Positions 37,415 to 46,903 of a DNA stretch of 64,000 nt are shown piece after piece (position 1 is the first letter of the stretch; every line of letters begins with the position of its first letter). Location of the stretch: NCBI RefSeq assembly GCF_000966285.1, contig NZ_KQ031391.1, positions 2,318,640-2,382,639 of the forward strand, read 5' to 3'. The notes below the pieces were generated by a model, which saw nothing but the letters and a program-made list of their open reading frames with translations, did no database searches and was not told where the DNA came from. Position numbers and translations under genes: made by a program. Source of the DNA: Pseudofrankia sp. DC12 (GTDB lineage Bacteria > Actinomycetota > Actinomycetes > Frankiales > Frankiaceae).

Positions 37415-38838
37415 TGGGCCGGTCCGTAGGTCTGGGCCGGCCCATAGGTCCTGGCCGAGCCGAGCGGGTCGGCGGGGTCGTAGGCCTGGCTCAGCCGCTG
37501 CGCGCCGTAGGGCTTCCCGGCGCCGAAGCCGGGCGGCAGGATGATCGGGCCGGTGGCCGCGGCCTCGGGGCCGATGACCGGCTCGCCCATGCCCAGGCCG
37601 CCGCGCTGGGCCGGGTACCCGGCCGTGGCTGACCGGTCCGCGGCGACGCCGTCCGGGCCGGGCGCTCGGCCGGGCTCGGGCAGCCGGTCCGGCTTCGGCC
37701 AGACCGCGGGCCGATCGCCGGCAAGGAAGCGACGCACGCCGCCCAGCGCGACCGCCTGCAGGAAGAACACCTGGGCGAACAGGCGCGCCGGCCCGGGCAG
37801 CTGGCGGCCGGTCGTCAGCGCGACCGCGCTGGCCGCGCCAGCCACGTTGCCGGCCAGGAACAGCCGCGCGGCCCAGCTGTGCCGCGTGGCCGGGACGCTC
37901 AGCGCCACGAGGGCGACATGCGCGAACGGCCCGACCGACGAGCGCACCAGCCGGTGTCCCCACAGCTGCCCGGTGACTGGCAGGGCGCCCGGCGACAACG
38001 TGGCCCGACGCCGCCACATCATGTCCAGGTTGCCCGCGACGATGCGGGTGCGCCGCTCCCACTCGTCCTGGAAGGAGGGCGCCGGGCCCTCGACGGAGTA
38101 CGCCTCGGGCTCGTAGACCACCCGCAGGCCGCTCTCCAGCAGGTCGAGGGCAAGCCAGGCGTCGTCGACCGCGGTGTCGGCGGGCAGCGGGCGGAACGCC
38201 GCGCGCCGGAAGGCCAGGAACTCCCCGACGACCCCGATGGTCGCCCCGGTCGCCGACTCGCGCCGCTTGAGCCACGACTCGAACCGCCAGTAGAAGCCCT
38301 GCGCGCCCTGCGGGTCGTCGACCTGCTTCTCGCCGGCGACGGCGCCGACGCCGGCGTCGACGAAGTGCCGCATCGCGGCGCACAGCGCGTCCGGCGCGAC
38401 CGTCGCGTTCGCGTCGGTCAGCAGCACGATGTCGTTGGTGGCCGCGGAGACGCCGCGGTTCACGGCACGCGCCTTCCCGAGGCGCTCACCGGTGGACAGC
38501 ACCCGGACGCCGGCCCGGCGGGCCGCGGCGGCGGTCTCCTCGTCGTCGGCGACGACGACGATCTCGATGGGCCCGGGGTACGCGATGGTCATCAGGTCGT
38601 CCAGCTTGGCGCCGATGACGGCGCTCTCCCGGTACGCCGCCACGACGACGCTCACCGACGGCCATTCAGCCGGGTCAGCCGGCATCTCTGGGGTAAGGCC
38701 TCGGCTTTTCAGCCCGATGTAGACCGGGTACAGAACGTGACCGTACACGGTGGCCGCTCCCAGAAGGGCGACGGTGGCGCCACGGCCGAGGGCCCGAACT
38801 GCTGCCATGGGCAACAACCGTAACGGGAGCCTGTTCAT
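37411..38838 (-). CDS. Membrane glycosyltransferase family 2 (processive type)
   Basis: 475 aa. An N-terminal membrane helix (about 11-32) precedes a GT2 domain: SVSVVVAAYRES, the nucleotide-binding VVVADDEE, the metal site LLTDANAT, then AVDDAWLALDLLE and the ERRTRIVAGN region equivalent to QxxRW. Two or more C-terminal membrane helices follow. The last about 90 residues are low-complexity and end in a duplicated TYGPAQ. I start at the ATG at 38838; further upstream sequence is not conserved. It is the first gene of a two-gene glycosyltransferase operon. Confidence 0.82.
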   Translation of the reverse strand: MNRLPLRLLPMAAVRALGRGATVALLGAATVYGHVLYPVYIGLKSRGLTPEMPADPAEWPSVSVVVAAYRESAVIGAKLDDLMTIAYPGPIEIVVVADDEETAAAARRAGVRVLSTGERLGKARAVNRGVSAATNDIVLLTDANATVAPDALCAAMRHFVDAGVGAVAGEKQVDDPQGAQGFYWRFESWLKRRESATGATIGVVGEFLAFRRAAFRPLPADTAVDDAWLALDLLESGLRVVYEPEAYSVEGPAPSFQDEWERRTRIVAGNLDMMWRRRATLSPGALPVTGQLWGHRLVRSSVGPFAHVALVALSVPATRHSWAARLFLAGNVAGAASAVALTTGRQLPGPARLFAQVFFLQAVALGGVRRFLAGDRPAVWPKPDRLPEPGRAPGPDGVAADRSATAGYPAQRGGLGMGEPVIGPEAAATGPIILPPGFGAGKPYGAQRLSQAYDPADPLGSARTYGPAQTYGPAQ

Positions 38839-39107
38839 GCCTGGTCGATGGGGCCATCGCCCGGCGAGTTGCGCGCTGAAAATGCGTATCCGAGCAACCA
38901 GACACGCAGGGTAATCCGCAATGTCGCACTTCGGGACAAGCACTGACGACGATGTCGTGCCTAGAAGGGGCGTTTACGGACACCGACTACTATGACCCCC
39001 CGGCCGACGACCAAGCTCGGCCCGACTGGATCCGACCCGGTAACGGGCCACGCCCGGCCCAGCGCGGCCAGGTCGGGCCAATCGACCGCCCGGCTACAGT
39101 GAGCGCC

Positions 39108-40343
39108 GTGAGCGATGCCGAACGTTGGATCGTCGTCGTCGAGGAGCCGTTCCTCCCGGCGGACGCCGGCGGCCGGGTCGAGACCTTCGGGTTCCTCACC
39201 GCCGCGTCGAACGCCGGCATCCGCATGCAGGTCCTCGTCCCGGCCAGGAGCGCCCTCGACGTCGAGGCGGTCGAGAAGGCCGTCCCCGGTGCCGCGGTGA
39301 TCCCGCTCCCGCGGGACGACAGCCCGCTGGCACTTCTGCACGTGACGCCCCACATGTACGCGTCCCGGCCGGTCGGGCCGCTGCGCCGGGCGCTGCGCAC
39401 CACCCCGCCGCGCGCGGACGCGGTCATCAGCTACAGCTTCCGGGCCGCCCGGCTCGGCCAGGAGATCGCCCGGGTCTGGCGGCTGCCGCACCTGGTGCGC
39501 GCGCACAACATCGAGTCGGCGTTCTTCCGGGCGATGGCACGCGGCTCGTCCGGCCCGCGTGCGGTGGCCTACGAGCTGGAGTACCGCAAGCTCCAGCTCT
39601 CGGAGCGGTCGCTCGGCCACTCGCCGCTGGTCACCGCGATCGCCGACATCTCGCTGGAGGACCACGAGTGGCGCCGCCGGCGGGCCAGCGTAACCACCTT
39701 CCACCTGCCGCCGTTCCTGCCGGTGGGCGCGCTCGCGGACGAGCCGGCCGGCCGGCCAGCCGCGGCGGGTGACGGCCGGGCCGCGGGCACGCTCGTATTC
39801 GTCGGCTCGCTGGACACCGCGCAGAACGTCGACGCGCTGCGCTGGTTCCTGGACCATTGTTGGGACGCCGTCCGGGCCCGCCAGCCGGCGGCGGTCTTCC
39901 GCGTGGTGGGCCGGCGCCCCGAGCCGGGCCTGGCCGACTGGCTGCGCGCGATCCCCGGTATCGAGCTGCATACCGACGTGCCGAGCGTCGAGGCCTACGT
40001 GCGGACGGCGGCAGTGTCGGTGAACCCGATGCGGTCGGGCTCCGGGGTGAACATCAAGGTGGTCGCGGCGATGGCGGCGGGGACGCCGGTGGTGAGCACC
40101 CGGACGGGCGGCCGGGGCCTGAGCTGGCAGGCCGCGCGTTCCTGCGCGGAGCTGACGCCGGCCACACACCTGCTGGTCGCGGACGAGCCGGCGGCGTTCA
40201 CCGACGCGGTGTGCGGGCTGCTCGCCGACCCGGGCCGAGCCGCCGACCTGGGCCGGTCCGGCCGCGCCTACGTGCTGCGGACCTTGGACCACACCACCCT
40301 GCTCGCGCGGATGCGGGACGAGCTGCCGGTCCGCGCCCGCTGA
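39108..40343 (+). CDS. Glycosyltransferase family 4/1 (GT-B)
   Basis: 411 aa. The N-terminal domain starts WIVVVEEPFLPADAGGR, a pattern of sugar transferases with a Gly-rich acceptor loop. The donor domain contains LVFVGSLDTAQNVDALRWF and NPMRSGSGVNIKVVAAMAAGTPVV, which includes the SG..K..EA-like motif of GT4 proteins. The GTG at 39108 leads into conserved sequence; a GTG at 39099 is also possible. It is divergent from the two GT2 genes and convergent with pth. Confidence 0.83.
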   Translation: MSDAERWIVVVEEPFLPADAGGRVETFGFLTAASNAGIRMQVLVPARSALDVEAVEKAVPGAAVIPLPRDDSPLALLHVTPHMYASRPVGPLRRALRTTPPRADAVISYSFRAARLGQEIARVWRLPHLVRAHNIESAFFRAMARGSSGPRAVAYELEYRKLQLSERSLGHSPLVTAIADISLEDHEWRRRRASVTTFHLPPFLPVGALADEPAGRPAAAGDGRAAGTLVFVGSLDTAQNVDALRWFLDHCWDAVRARQPAAVFRVVGRRPEPGLADWLRAIPGIELHTDVPSVEAYVRTAAVSVNPMRSGSGVNIKVVAAMAAGTPVVSTRTGGRGLSWQAARSCAELTPATHLLVADEPAAFTDAVCGLLADPGRAADLGRSGRAYVLRTLDHTTLLARMRDELPVRAR

Positions 40344-40376
40344 CGAGGCCGGATGGCCATCGGGAGGCGGGCCTGC

Positions 40377-40964
40377 TCAGGCCAGCGAGTGGAAGCGGTT
40401 CTGGGCCGGTTCGAGGCCCTCGGCGACCAGCGCCTCCACGGCGTCCGCGGCACGGTCGACCAGGAAAGGCAGCTCCCTGCGCTCCGGGGCGGCGAAGTCG
40501 CGCAGCACGAAGTCGGCCGGGTCCATCCGGCCAGGCGGGCGGCCGATGCCGAAGCGGACCCGCAGGTAGTCACGGGTGCCGAGCGAGGACGTGATCGACC
40601 GCAGCCCGTTGTGCCCGTTGTCGCCGCCGCCGCGCTTGAGGCGGACCGCGCCGAACGGGATGTCGAGCTCGTCGTGCACCACGATCACCCGCGCCGGGTC
40701 GACCTTGAAGAACGAGCGCAGCGCCGCGACCGTCGGGCCGGAGACGTTCATGTAGGACCGGGGCCGCGCCAGCACCGCTGCTGCGCCGCCGAGCCGGAGC
40801 TGGGCGGCGTCCGCACGCGACTTGTGCGACCGCAGCCTGGCCCCGTGCCGTTCGGCGAGCAGGTCCACGACCAGGTAGCCGGCGTTATGGCGGGTGCTGG
40901 CGTACTCCGGACCCGGATTACCAAGCCCGACAACCAGCCAGGCTCCGTCGTCCTCGCCTGCCAT
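40377..40964 (-). CDS. pth: Peptidyl-tRNA hydrolase
   Basis: 195 aa, typical length. It recycles peptidyl-tRNA by cleaving the ester bond. [21 protein letters not shown] supplies N16 and the catalytic H26; SYMNVSG and [11 protein letters not shown] are also conserved. A homologous order pth-rplY (ctc) is common in bacteria, and rplY lies 142 bases upstream on the same strand. Confidence 0.96.
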   Translation of the reverse strand: MAGEDDGAWLVVGLGNPGPEYASTRHNAGYLVVDLLAERHGARLRSHKSRADAAQLRLGGAAAVLARPRSYMNVSGPTVAALRSFFKVDPARVIVVHDELDIPFGAVRLKRGGGDNGHNGLRSITSSLGTRDYLRVRFGIGRPPGRMDPADFVLRDFAAPERRELPFLVDRAADAVEALVAEGLEPAQNRFHSLA

Positions 40965-41106
40965 CCGAAGTCCCGCCGTTATCTTCTCTGCTTTGGCCGA
41001 ATCATCGCCGTTGGTATTGAAAAGGCGGAGGCCCGGCGCGGGCCGTCGATAGACGATCCGCGCCGGACCCGCCGCGGCGGGTCATCACGATCGACCCGCC
41101 GATGAA

Positions 41107-41736
41107 CTACTCGGATTCGGCCGGAACAGCCTCGCCCGTGCTCTCGGCCGCTTCGCCGGTCTCGCCGAGGCCGGCCTCGTGCTGCGCCGCCGTCGGCTTC
41201 GGCAGCGCCAGCGCGATGATCGTCTCGGGGTCACCCTCGAGCGCGACACCTTCCGGAAGGCCGAGCTGACCGGCTGTGAGGTGCGAGCCGGGGCCCATGC
41301 CCGTGATGTCGACCGTGAGCGAGTCCGGAATCGCGGTCGCCGGGGCCGACACCGAGACGGTGGTGTTCGGCTGCTCGAGAATGGCGTCCGGGTGCAGCTC
41401 GCCGGTGATGTTCACCGGGACGTCGACGGTGACCTTCTCGCCCCGACGGACGATGACCAGGTCGACGTGCTCGAAGCTGCCCTTGATGGGGTGACGCTGC
41501 ACGTCCTTCGGCAGCGCCAGCTCGGTGCCGTCACCCAGGTCGACGGTGAGCAGCACGTTCGTGCCGGCGTCAGTCTTGAACGCGTGCAGCAGTTCACGCT
41601 GGGAAAGTGCGATGTGTCGCGGCGGCTGGCCGTGCCCGTAAAGGACGGCCGGAACCTTGCCGGCCCGTCGGGTGCGACGAGCGCCGCCCTTCCCGAACTC
41701 GGTGCGCGGCTCCGCGACGATGCGGACCTCGGACAT
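41107..41736 (-). CDS. rplY: 50S ribosomal protein L25/general stress protein Ctc
   Basis: 209 aa, the long two-domain Ctc/TL5 form. The N-terminal L25 domain binds 5S rRNA (SEVRIVAEPRTEFGKGGARR, then KVPAVLYGHG). A C-terminal beta domain and an acidic tail rich in Glu/Ala follow. The ATG at 41736 starts the conserved sequence and has GAGG about 12 bases upstream; an ATG at 41748 is an alternative. The reading frame stays open about 600 bases further, but that part is a degenerate repeat and I do not treat it as protein. It probably forms an operon with pth. Confidence 0.93.
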   Translation of the reverse strand: MSEVRIVAEPRTEFGKGGARRTRRAGKVPAVLYGHGQPPRHIALSQRELLHAFKTDAGTNVLLTVDLGDGTELALPKDVQRHPIKGSFEHVDLVIVRRGEKVTVDVPVNITGELHPDAILEQPNTTVSVSAPATAIPDSLTVDITGMGPGSHLTAGQLGLPEGVALEGDPETIIALALPKPTAAQHEAGLGETGEAAESTGEAVPAESE

Positions 41737-42271
41737 GGCGGTGCTCATCCTCTCGACTGGCTCAGGTGCTAGCGGATCCGGGCGACGGCGGGTCGGTGGG
41801 GACCGACGCGTGGCCGCCGGGTCAGCGGGGCTCCGGTCCGCGGCACAAGGCCAGAGCTCGTCGAGCCACGAAAGGCTCTCATAAGCTACGGCACGAGGAC
41901 TGCGGGCGCGGGACCGGACGCGGACACCACGAACGCCGACGTCACGAACATCGACACCACGAGCCTCGGGACCTCGCACGCCAGCGCCAGGAGCGCCAAG
42001 CCTACGAACACCGCGACTACGAACATCGACACCATGAACATCGACACCATGGACATCACCAGGATTCCGGCTCTTCACAGTACCGGACCGACGTCGCCGC
42101 GCCACGCCGCTCCCCTCCGACGCACGCCGATGGCCCGGGCCCGCCGGCGGCGCCGCCCGTGCGCGGCTCCGCTCGGTAGCGCCCGCACCGCGCCCGGACC
42201 GGCTGGGCGAGCGCCCGTGACCGGGCCGGATAGGTTCTCGGGCAAGGCCGCCACCCGCAAGGAGCCGAGCG
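41737..42271. other. Intergenic region with degenerate 15-bp minisatellite
   Basis: 535 bases between divergent rplY and ispE. Between about 41922 and 42060 the unit ACGAACATCGACACC and close variants recur at least six times, partly back to back (for example 42019-42050). The rest shows no gene. It would lie in the untranslated leader of rplY. The repeat is open in several frames on both strands, so open frames here are not evidence of coding. Confidence 0.55.
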
Positions 42272-43285
42272 ATGTCCACCGAGCTTTCGACCGGATCGAC
42301 CTTGTCGCCCGAGTCCTCGCCACGCCGCGTCACCGTGCGCGCGCCAGCCAAGGTCAACCTGCACCTGGGGGTCGGGCCCCGCCGGGCCGACGGCTACCAC
42401 GAGGTCGTCACCGTGCTGCAGGCCGTCGGGCTGTACGACGAGCTGACCGTCACCGAGCTGGCACCGGCGGGTGGCTCCGGTGACGAGCCGGCGGTCACCG
42501 CGACAGTCGAGATCAGCGGCGAGGGTGCCGTCGGGCCGGCGGGCGACCCCGCCGTGGTGCCGACCGGCGCGGACAACCTCGCCGTCCGCGCGGCGATGCT
42601 GGTCGCCGAGGCCGCCGGCCTGCGCGGCCGCCGGATTCACCTCACGATGGCCAAGGGCATCCCGGTCGCCGCCGGGATGGCCGGGGGCAGCGCCGACGCC
42701 GCCGCCGCGCTCGTCGCCTGCGACACGCTGTGGGGCACGGGCCTGCCCGCCGAGACGCTCGCCGAGCTCGCCGCCCGCCTCGGCAGCGACGTGCCCTTCC
42801 CGCTGACGGGCGGCACCGCGCTGGGCGTCGGCCGCGGCGAGCGGCTCTCCCCGGTCGTGGGCGCCGGCGAGTACCACTGGGTGTTCGCGCTCGCCGACGG
42901 CGGCCTGTCGACCCCGGCCGTCTACCGCGAGTTCGACAGCGGGGCGACCGAGGGCCGCACGGCTGACGGCCGGACGGCGCCGACTCCGGCCGACGCGGTG
43001 CTGGCCGCCGTCGCCGGTGGCGGCCCGGCCGAGCTGGGCGCGGCGCTGTGCAACGACCTGGAGGCTCCGGCGATCCGGCTGCGGCCGTCGCTCGGTGCCG
43101 TGCTGGCCGAGGGCCGCGCGCTCGGCGCACTCGGCGCGCTGGTCTCCGGCTCCGGCCCGACGACGGCGTTCCTCGCCCGGGACGCGGCCCACGGCGCCGA
43201 TCTCGCCGCCGGCCTGGCGGCGAGCGGCCTGGCCCGCGCCGTCCGCGAGGCGCCCGCGCCAGCCCCCGGCGCGAGAGTGCTCTAG
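42272..43285 (+). CDS. ispE: 4-diphosphocytidyl-2-C-methyl-D-erythritol kinase
   Basis: 337 aa GHMP kinase of the non-mevalonate isoprenoid pathway. It phosphorylates CDP-methylerythritol with ATP. APAKVNLHL (K27) and the Gly-rich ATP loop PVAAGMAGGSADAAAAL are characteristic, as is the late LVSGSGPTTAFL. AAGGAG lies 7 bases before the ATG. The stop codon lies inside the first unit of a 20-bp tandem duplication. The gene is convergent with the ABC-F ATPase. Confidence 0.95.
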   Translation: MSTELSTGSTLSPESSPRRVTVRAPAKVNLHLGVGPRRADGYHEVVTVLQAVGLYDELTVTELAPAGGSGDEPAVTATVEISGEGAVGPAGDPAVVPTGADNLAVRAAMLVAEAAGLRGRRIHLTMAKGIPVAAGMAGGSADAAAALVACDTLWGTGLPAETLAELAARLGSDVPFPLTGGTALGVGRGERLSPVVGAGEYHWVFALADGGLSTPAVYREFDSGATEGRTADGRTAPTPADAVLAAVAGGGPAELGAALCNDLEAPAIRLRPSLGAVLAEGRALGALGALVSGSGPTTAFLARDAAHGADLAAGLAASGLARAVREAPAPAPGARVL

Positions 43286-43318
43286 ATCAGCCCGCGTGGC
43301 TCTAGATCAGCCCGCGTG
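43279..43318 (+). repeat. 20-bp tandem duplication at the ispE 3' end
   Basis: Two exact consecutive copies of GCTCTAGATCAGCCCGCGTG, 43279-43298 and 43299-43318. The ispE TAG stop (43283-43285) is in the first copy. The last bases of each copy correspond to the left arm of the following hairpin. Confidence 0.85.
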
Positions 43319-43333
43319 GGCAAAACCCCACGC
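43314..43333. terminator. Hairpin between convergent ispE and ABC-F genes
   Basis: GCGTGGG / CCCACGC, 7-bp perfect stem with loop CAAAAC. It lies between two convergent genes and could terminate both. The preceding tandem copy has duplicated part of its left arm. Confidence 0.5.
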
Positions 43334-43404
43334 CGTGGAGCATCATCTCTGCCTGGGTATGCGACCTGGCGTAGGAACAGCGGCAAAGATCAACGAAGAA
43401 CGTG

Positions 43405-45225
43405 CTAGCCCGCCTGTTCGGACAGTTCGAGCCAGCGCTCCTCCAGGGCGGCGATCTCGGCCTCCAGGTCGCCGACCTCCTTGGCGATGCGCATGACGCC
43501 CGCGTAGTCGGCGGGGTCGTGGTCGGCCAGGTTCTGGTGGGCGGTGGCGACCTGCCCGGCGAGCCGGTCGAGGCGCCGCTCAGTCGCGGTGAGCTCCTTC
43601 TGCGCGGCGCGCACCTCGGCGCCGGACAGCTTCGGCGCCGCGGGCGCGGCCAAGCCCGCGGCGCCGGCGGTCCCCGCCGGGGTGGCCCTGTTCGCCGGGG
43701 CCACGGCCGTCGACGCGACGCCGGCGGCCCGCAGCCGCAGGTACTCGTCGACGCCGCCCGGCAGGTGCCGCAGCCGGCCGTCCAGGACCGCGTACTGCTG
43801 GTCGGTCACCCGCTCCAGGAAGTACCGGTCGTGCGAGACGACGATCAGGGTGCCCGGCCAGGAGTCCAGCACGTCCTCCATCACCGCGAGCATGTCGACG
43901 TCGAGGTCGTTCGTCGGCTCGTCGAGGATAAGGACGTTCGGCTCGGACAGCAGGACGAGCAGCAGGTGCAGCCGGCGGCGCTGGCCGCCGGAGAGGTCGG
44001 CGACCCGGGCCGACAGGTGCTCGCGGGCGAAGCCGAGCCGCTCCAGCAGCTGCCCCGGCGTCAGTTCCCTGCCCTCGATCATGAACGTCGTCTTCGTCCG
44101 GGCGAGAACCTCCCGCACCCGGTCGCCGGCGACCTCGTCCAGCTCGCGCAGTCCCTGGTCCAGGACGCCGATCCGGACGGTCTTGCCGGATTTCACGATC
44201 CCGGAGCTGGGCGCGAGCGTGCCGGCGATGAGGGCGAGCAGCGTCGACTTGCCGGCGCCGTTCGCGCCGAGCAGCCCGGTCCGCTCCCCGGGCCCGATCC
44301 GCCATTCGATGTCGCGCAGCACGGGCCGGCCGTCGAACGAGACCGAGACGCCCAGCAGGTCGACGACCTCCTTGCCGAGGCGCGCGGCCGCCAGCCGCGA
44401 CAGCTCGACCCGGTCGCGCGGCGGCGGGACGTCCGCGATGAGCGCGCTCGCCGCGTCGATCCGGAACTTCGGCTTCGAGGTGCGGGCCGGCGCGCCGCGG
44501 CGCAGCCAGGCGAGCTCCTTGCGCATCAGGTTCTGCCGCTTGGCCTCGCTGGCGGCGGCCTGCCGGTCGCGTTCGACCCGCTGCAGCACGTAGGCCGCGT
44601 AGCCGCCCTCGAAGGACTCGACGATCCGGTCGTGCACCTCCCAGGTCGCGGTGCAGATCTCGTCGAGGAACCAACGGTCGTGGGTCACGACGAGCAGGCC
44701 GCCGGCGGCCCGCGCCCAGCGTCGCTTGAGATGGTCGGCGAGCCAGGTGATGCCCTCGACGTCGAGGTGGTTCGTCGGCTCGTCCAGGAGGATCACGTCC
44801 CACTCCTCGACCAGCAGCGCGGCCAGGGCGACCCGCCGGCGCTGACCACCGCTGAGGGTGCCGACGCCCGTCTCCCACGGGACGTCCGCGACGAGCCCGG
44901 CGATCACGTCACGCACCGCCGGGTCTCCGGCCCACTCATGCTCGGGACGGTCGCCCACGATCGCGTGACCCACGATCTGGGCAGGGTCGAGGGTGTCCAC
45001 CTGGTCGAGCACACCGACGCGGACCCCGCCCCGCCGGGTCACCCGGCCCTCGCCCGGTGTGACCCGGCCCGACAGCATGCCGAGCAGGCTGGACTTCCCG
45101 CCGCCGTTGCGGCCCACGATCCCGATCCGGTCGCCTTCGTTGACGCCGAGGGTCAACGAGTCAAAGACGACGCGGGTCGGATACTCCAGGTGCAGGGACT
45201 CCGCGCCGAGAAGATGGGCCACCAC
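43405..45225 (-). CDS. ABC-F family ATPase (translation factor/antibiotic-resistance type)
   Basis: 606 aa with two ABC domains and no membrane domain. Walker A GRNGGGKSS and GANGAGKST, signature LSGGQRRR in both halves and Walker B LLDEPTNHLD / ILDEPTNDLD are all intact. A linker of about 80 residues rich in Arg/Lys (QRVERDRQAAASEAKRQ) joins the halves, as in ABC-F proteins that act on the ribosomal E site. The C-terminus is coiled-coil. The start codon is GTG. Whether it is a housekeeping EttA/Uup-like factor or a resistance factor cannot be told. Confidence 0.9.
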   Translation of the reverse strand: MVAHLLGAESLHLEYPTRVVFDSLTLGVNEGDRIGIVGRNGGGKSSLLGMLSGRVTPGEGRVTRRGGVRVGVLDQVDTLDPAQIVGHAIVGDRPEHEWAGDPAVRDVIAGLVADVPWETGVGTLSGGQRRRVALAALLVEEWDVILLDEPTNHLDVEGITWLADHLKRRWARAAGGLLVVTHDRWFLDEICTATWEVHDRIVESFEGGYAAYVLQRVERDRQAAASEAKRQNLMRKELAWLRRGAPARTSKPKFRIDAASALIADVPPPRDRVELSRLAAARLGKEVVDLLGVSVSFDGRPVLRDIEWRIGPGERTGLLGANGAGKSTLLALIAGTLAPSSGIVKSGKTVRIGVLDQGLRELDEVAGDRVREVLARTKTTFMIEGRELTPGQLLERLGFAREHLSARVADLSGGQRRRLHLLLVLLSEPNVLILDEPTNDLDVDMLAVMEDVLDSWPGTLIVVSHDRYFLERVTDQQYAVLDGRLRHLPGGVDEYLRLRAAGVASTAVAPANRATPAGTAGAAGLAAPAAPKLSGAEVRAAQKELTATERRLDRLAGQVATAHQNLADHDPADYAGVMRIAKEVGDLEAEIAALEERWLELSEQAG

Positions 45226-45404
45226 GCCAGCCTAGTGATCGGGGCCGGCGTCAGCCGAGCCCGACGGCCGCTGGAGATCGCTGGTAGGGCTCCGCCTGTC
45301 TGGGATGGATCCCGGCTTCGCCCCACGGGGGTGCCGGGTCTTACGCCGCGGCGTCCCGACACGCTCGCGGACCTTCGGCGGCCGCCCGAGGAACCTGCCT
45401 GGCA

Positions 45405-46754
45405 CTAGATCCGAAAGTTCTCGGTGTGGATACGCCGACGCTGGACGCCGGCTGTCCGCAACGCCGCTACCGCGGTGATCACCATGCCCGGCGGCCCGCA
45501 TACGTACGCGTCATAATCGAACAGCGCGGGGACAAGTCTCACCAGCTGATGAGGCCCGATCGGGTCCGGCCCGCCCCCCGGTTCAGGGTGACTGTGCAAG
45601 TAGTGGACGTCCGCGCCCCTGCGGTCCGCCAGCTCGTCGATCTCCGACCGAAAGAGCACCTCGTCGGCGTGGTCAGTGCGGTAGATGAGCGTGACGTCAC
45701 CCCGGTCGGCGTCGAGCCCCTCGAGCAGGGCGCGCAGTGGGGCGATGCCGATCCCGCCCGCGAGAAGAAGCACCTTCCGGCCTCGCCGGGTCCGCTCGGT
45801 CAGCGCGCCGGCCGGGCTGGACACGAGCAGCCGCAGCCCCGGCGTGAGCTGCATCAGCGCGCCGGTGTAGTCGCCGACCGCCTTCACGGTGAACCGCAGC
45901 CCCTCCGCGGTCGGCACAGCCGACAACGAGAAGGGATGGGAGTGCAGCCACAGCCCCCGGCGCATGATCCGCCACCGCAGATACTGGCCGGGCTCCACAC
46001 CCAACGCCCCGATCTGCCGCCCGGTGACCCATACCGACACCACGTCCGGTGTTTCCGCGACCACTGCGGACACCCGGAGGTCATGCCGCCAGGACAGCCA
46101 CAGCGGAGCCAGCACCCGGTACCAGGCCACCGCGGCCAGCACGGCGATGTGGAGCCCTGACCAGACCGCCCGGCCAGGTGTCCCGCGAAGATCGGCGCCA
46201 AGCAGCTGGTGGGCGAACCCGGCTGCTACCGCGAGATAGGTGGACAGGTGCAACGCGTGCCACCAGCCGTAGCGCAGCCGCCGGCGGACCGGCCGCGCGG
46301 TCGCCGCGGCGGCGGCGAACAGGAGCAGCATGCCCAGGGCCGACGACCAGAGGTATGGGTAAGAGGTGATCATACCGATCGCGGCGCCCACGAAGGGCGC
46401 GCTCGAGGCCGCGGCCTCGCTGGCCACCGCGAGCCCTGCGTGCCCCGTCAGGACCGCGAGGAGTACGAGGCCGTTCACGGCGTGGGCGAGCCGGAGGTGG
46501 CCAGCCGGTATCCACCGCTCCAGCACCGGCAGCCGCGCTGCCAAGAGCACCTGGAGAAGACAGAGATAACCAGCGACGAGGCCACAGAGCCGCGCGCCTG
46601 CGGAGAGGGCCGCGGCACCGGCCGTGGGCGGGTTACCGACTACGTTGCGCAGCCACCAGGCGACGACCGCGACCAGGGCCGCCGCGGCAGTGGCCGCCGC
46701 CGCGGTCCCCGGGGACGCCCGGCGCGGTCCTCGCCCAGCCGTCAAGATGGTCAC
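45405..46754 (-). CDS. Ferric reductase-like flavocytochrome (NOX/FRE type)
   Basis: 449 aa. Five to six membrane helices (about 10-215) hold candidate haem-ligand histidines in HLRLAHAVNG, LTGHAGL and WWHALHLSTYLAVAAGFAHQL. A cytoplasmic flavoprotein half follows with FAD motif HSHPFSLS and NAD(P) loops LLLAGGIGIAPLRALL and YVCGPPGM. It would pass electrons from NAD(P)H across the membrane to iron, copper or oxygen. I start at the GTG at 46754; upstream frame is not conserved. Lying beside a copper-dependent locus, it could supply Cu(I)/Fe(II) outside the cell, but that is speculative. Confidence 0.82.
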   Translation of the reverse strand: MTILTAGRGPRRASPGTAAAATAAAALVAVVAWWLRNVVGNPPTAGAAALSAGARLCGLVAGYLCLLQVLLAARLPVLERWIPAGHLRLAHAVNGLVLLAVLTGHAGLAVASEAAASSAPFVGAAIGMITSYPYLWSSALGMLLLFAAAAATARPVRRRLRYGWWHALHLSTYLAVAAGFAHQLLGADLRGTPGRAVWSGLHIAVLAAVAWYRVLAPLWLSWRHDLRVSAVVAETPDVVSVWVTGRQIGALGVEPGQYLRWRIMRRGLWLHSHPFSLSAVPTAEGLRFTVKAVGDYTGALMQLTPGLRLLVSSPAGALTERTRRGRKVLLLAGGIGIAPLRALLEGLDADRGDVTLIYRTDHADEVLFRSEIDELADRRGADVHYLHSHPEPGGGPDPIGPHQLVRLVPALFDYDAYVCGPPGMVITAVAALRTAGVQRRRIHTENFRI

Positions 46755-46903
46755 GCCTGCCGGATTCCCGAACGGCGCCAAGGAACACGGCAGGCCGAAC
46801 GTGGTTGGCCGAGCCGCGAGAGCAGCAGCAGGCCTCGGTCCCAGCCGGTCTGGCGCGGGTCCGGCCGAGGCCAGGACATGGGTGCGGCCATCAGGGACGC
46901 CCG

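Noticed and set aside
41107-42357. Extended 416-aa frame fusing upstream sequence to L25
   Set aside because: The first about 207 residues are Arg-rich or minisatellite-derived. The conserved protein starts at 41736 or 41748.
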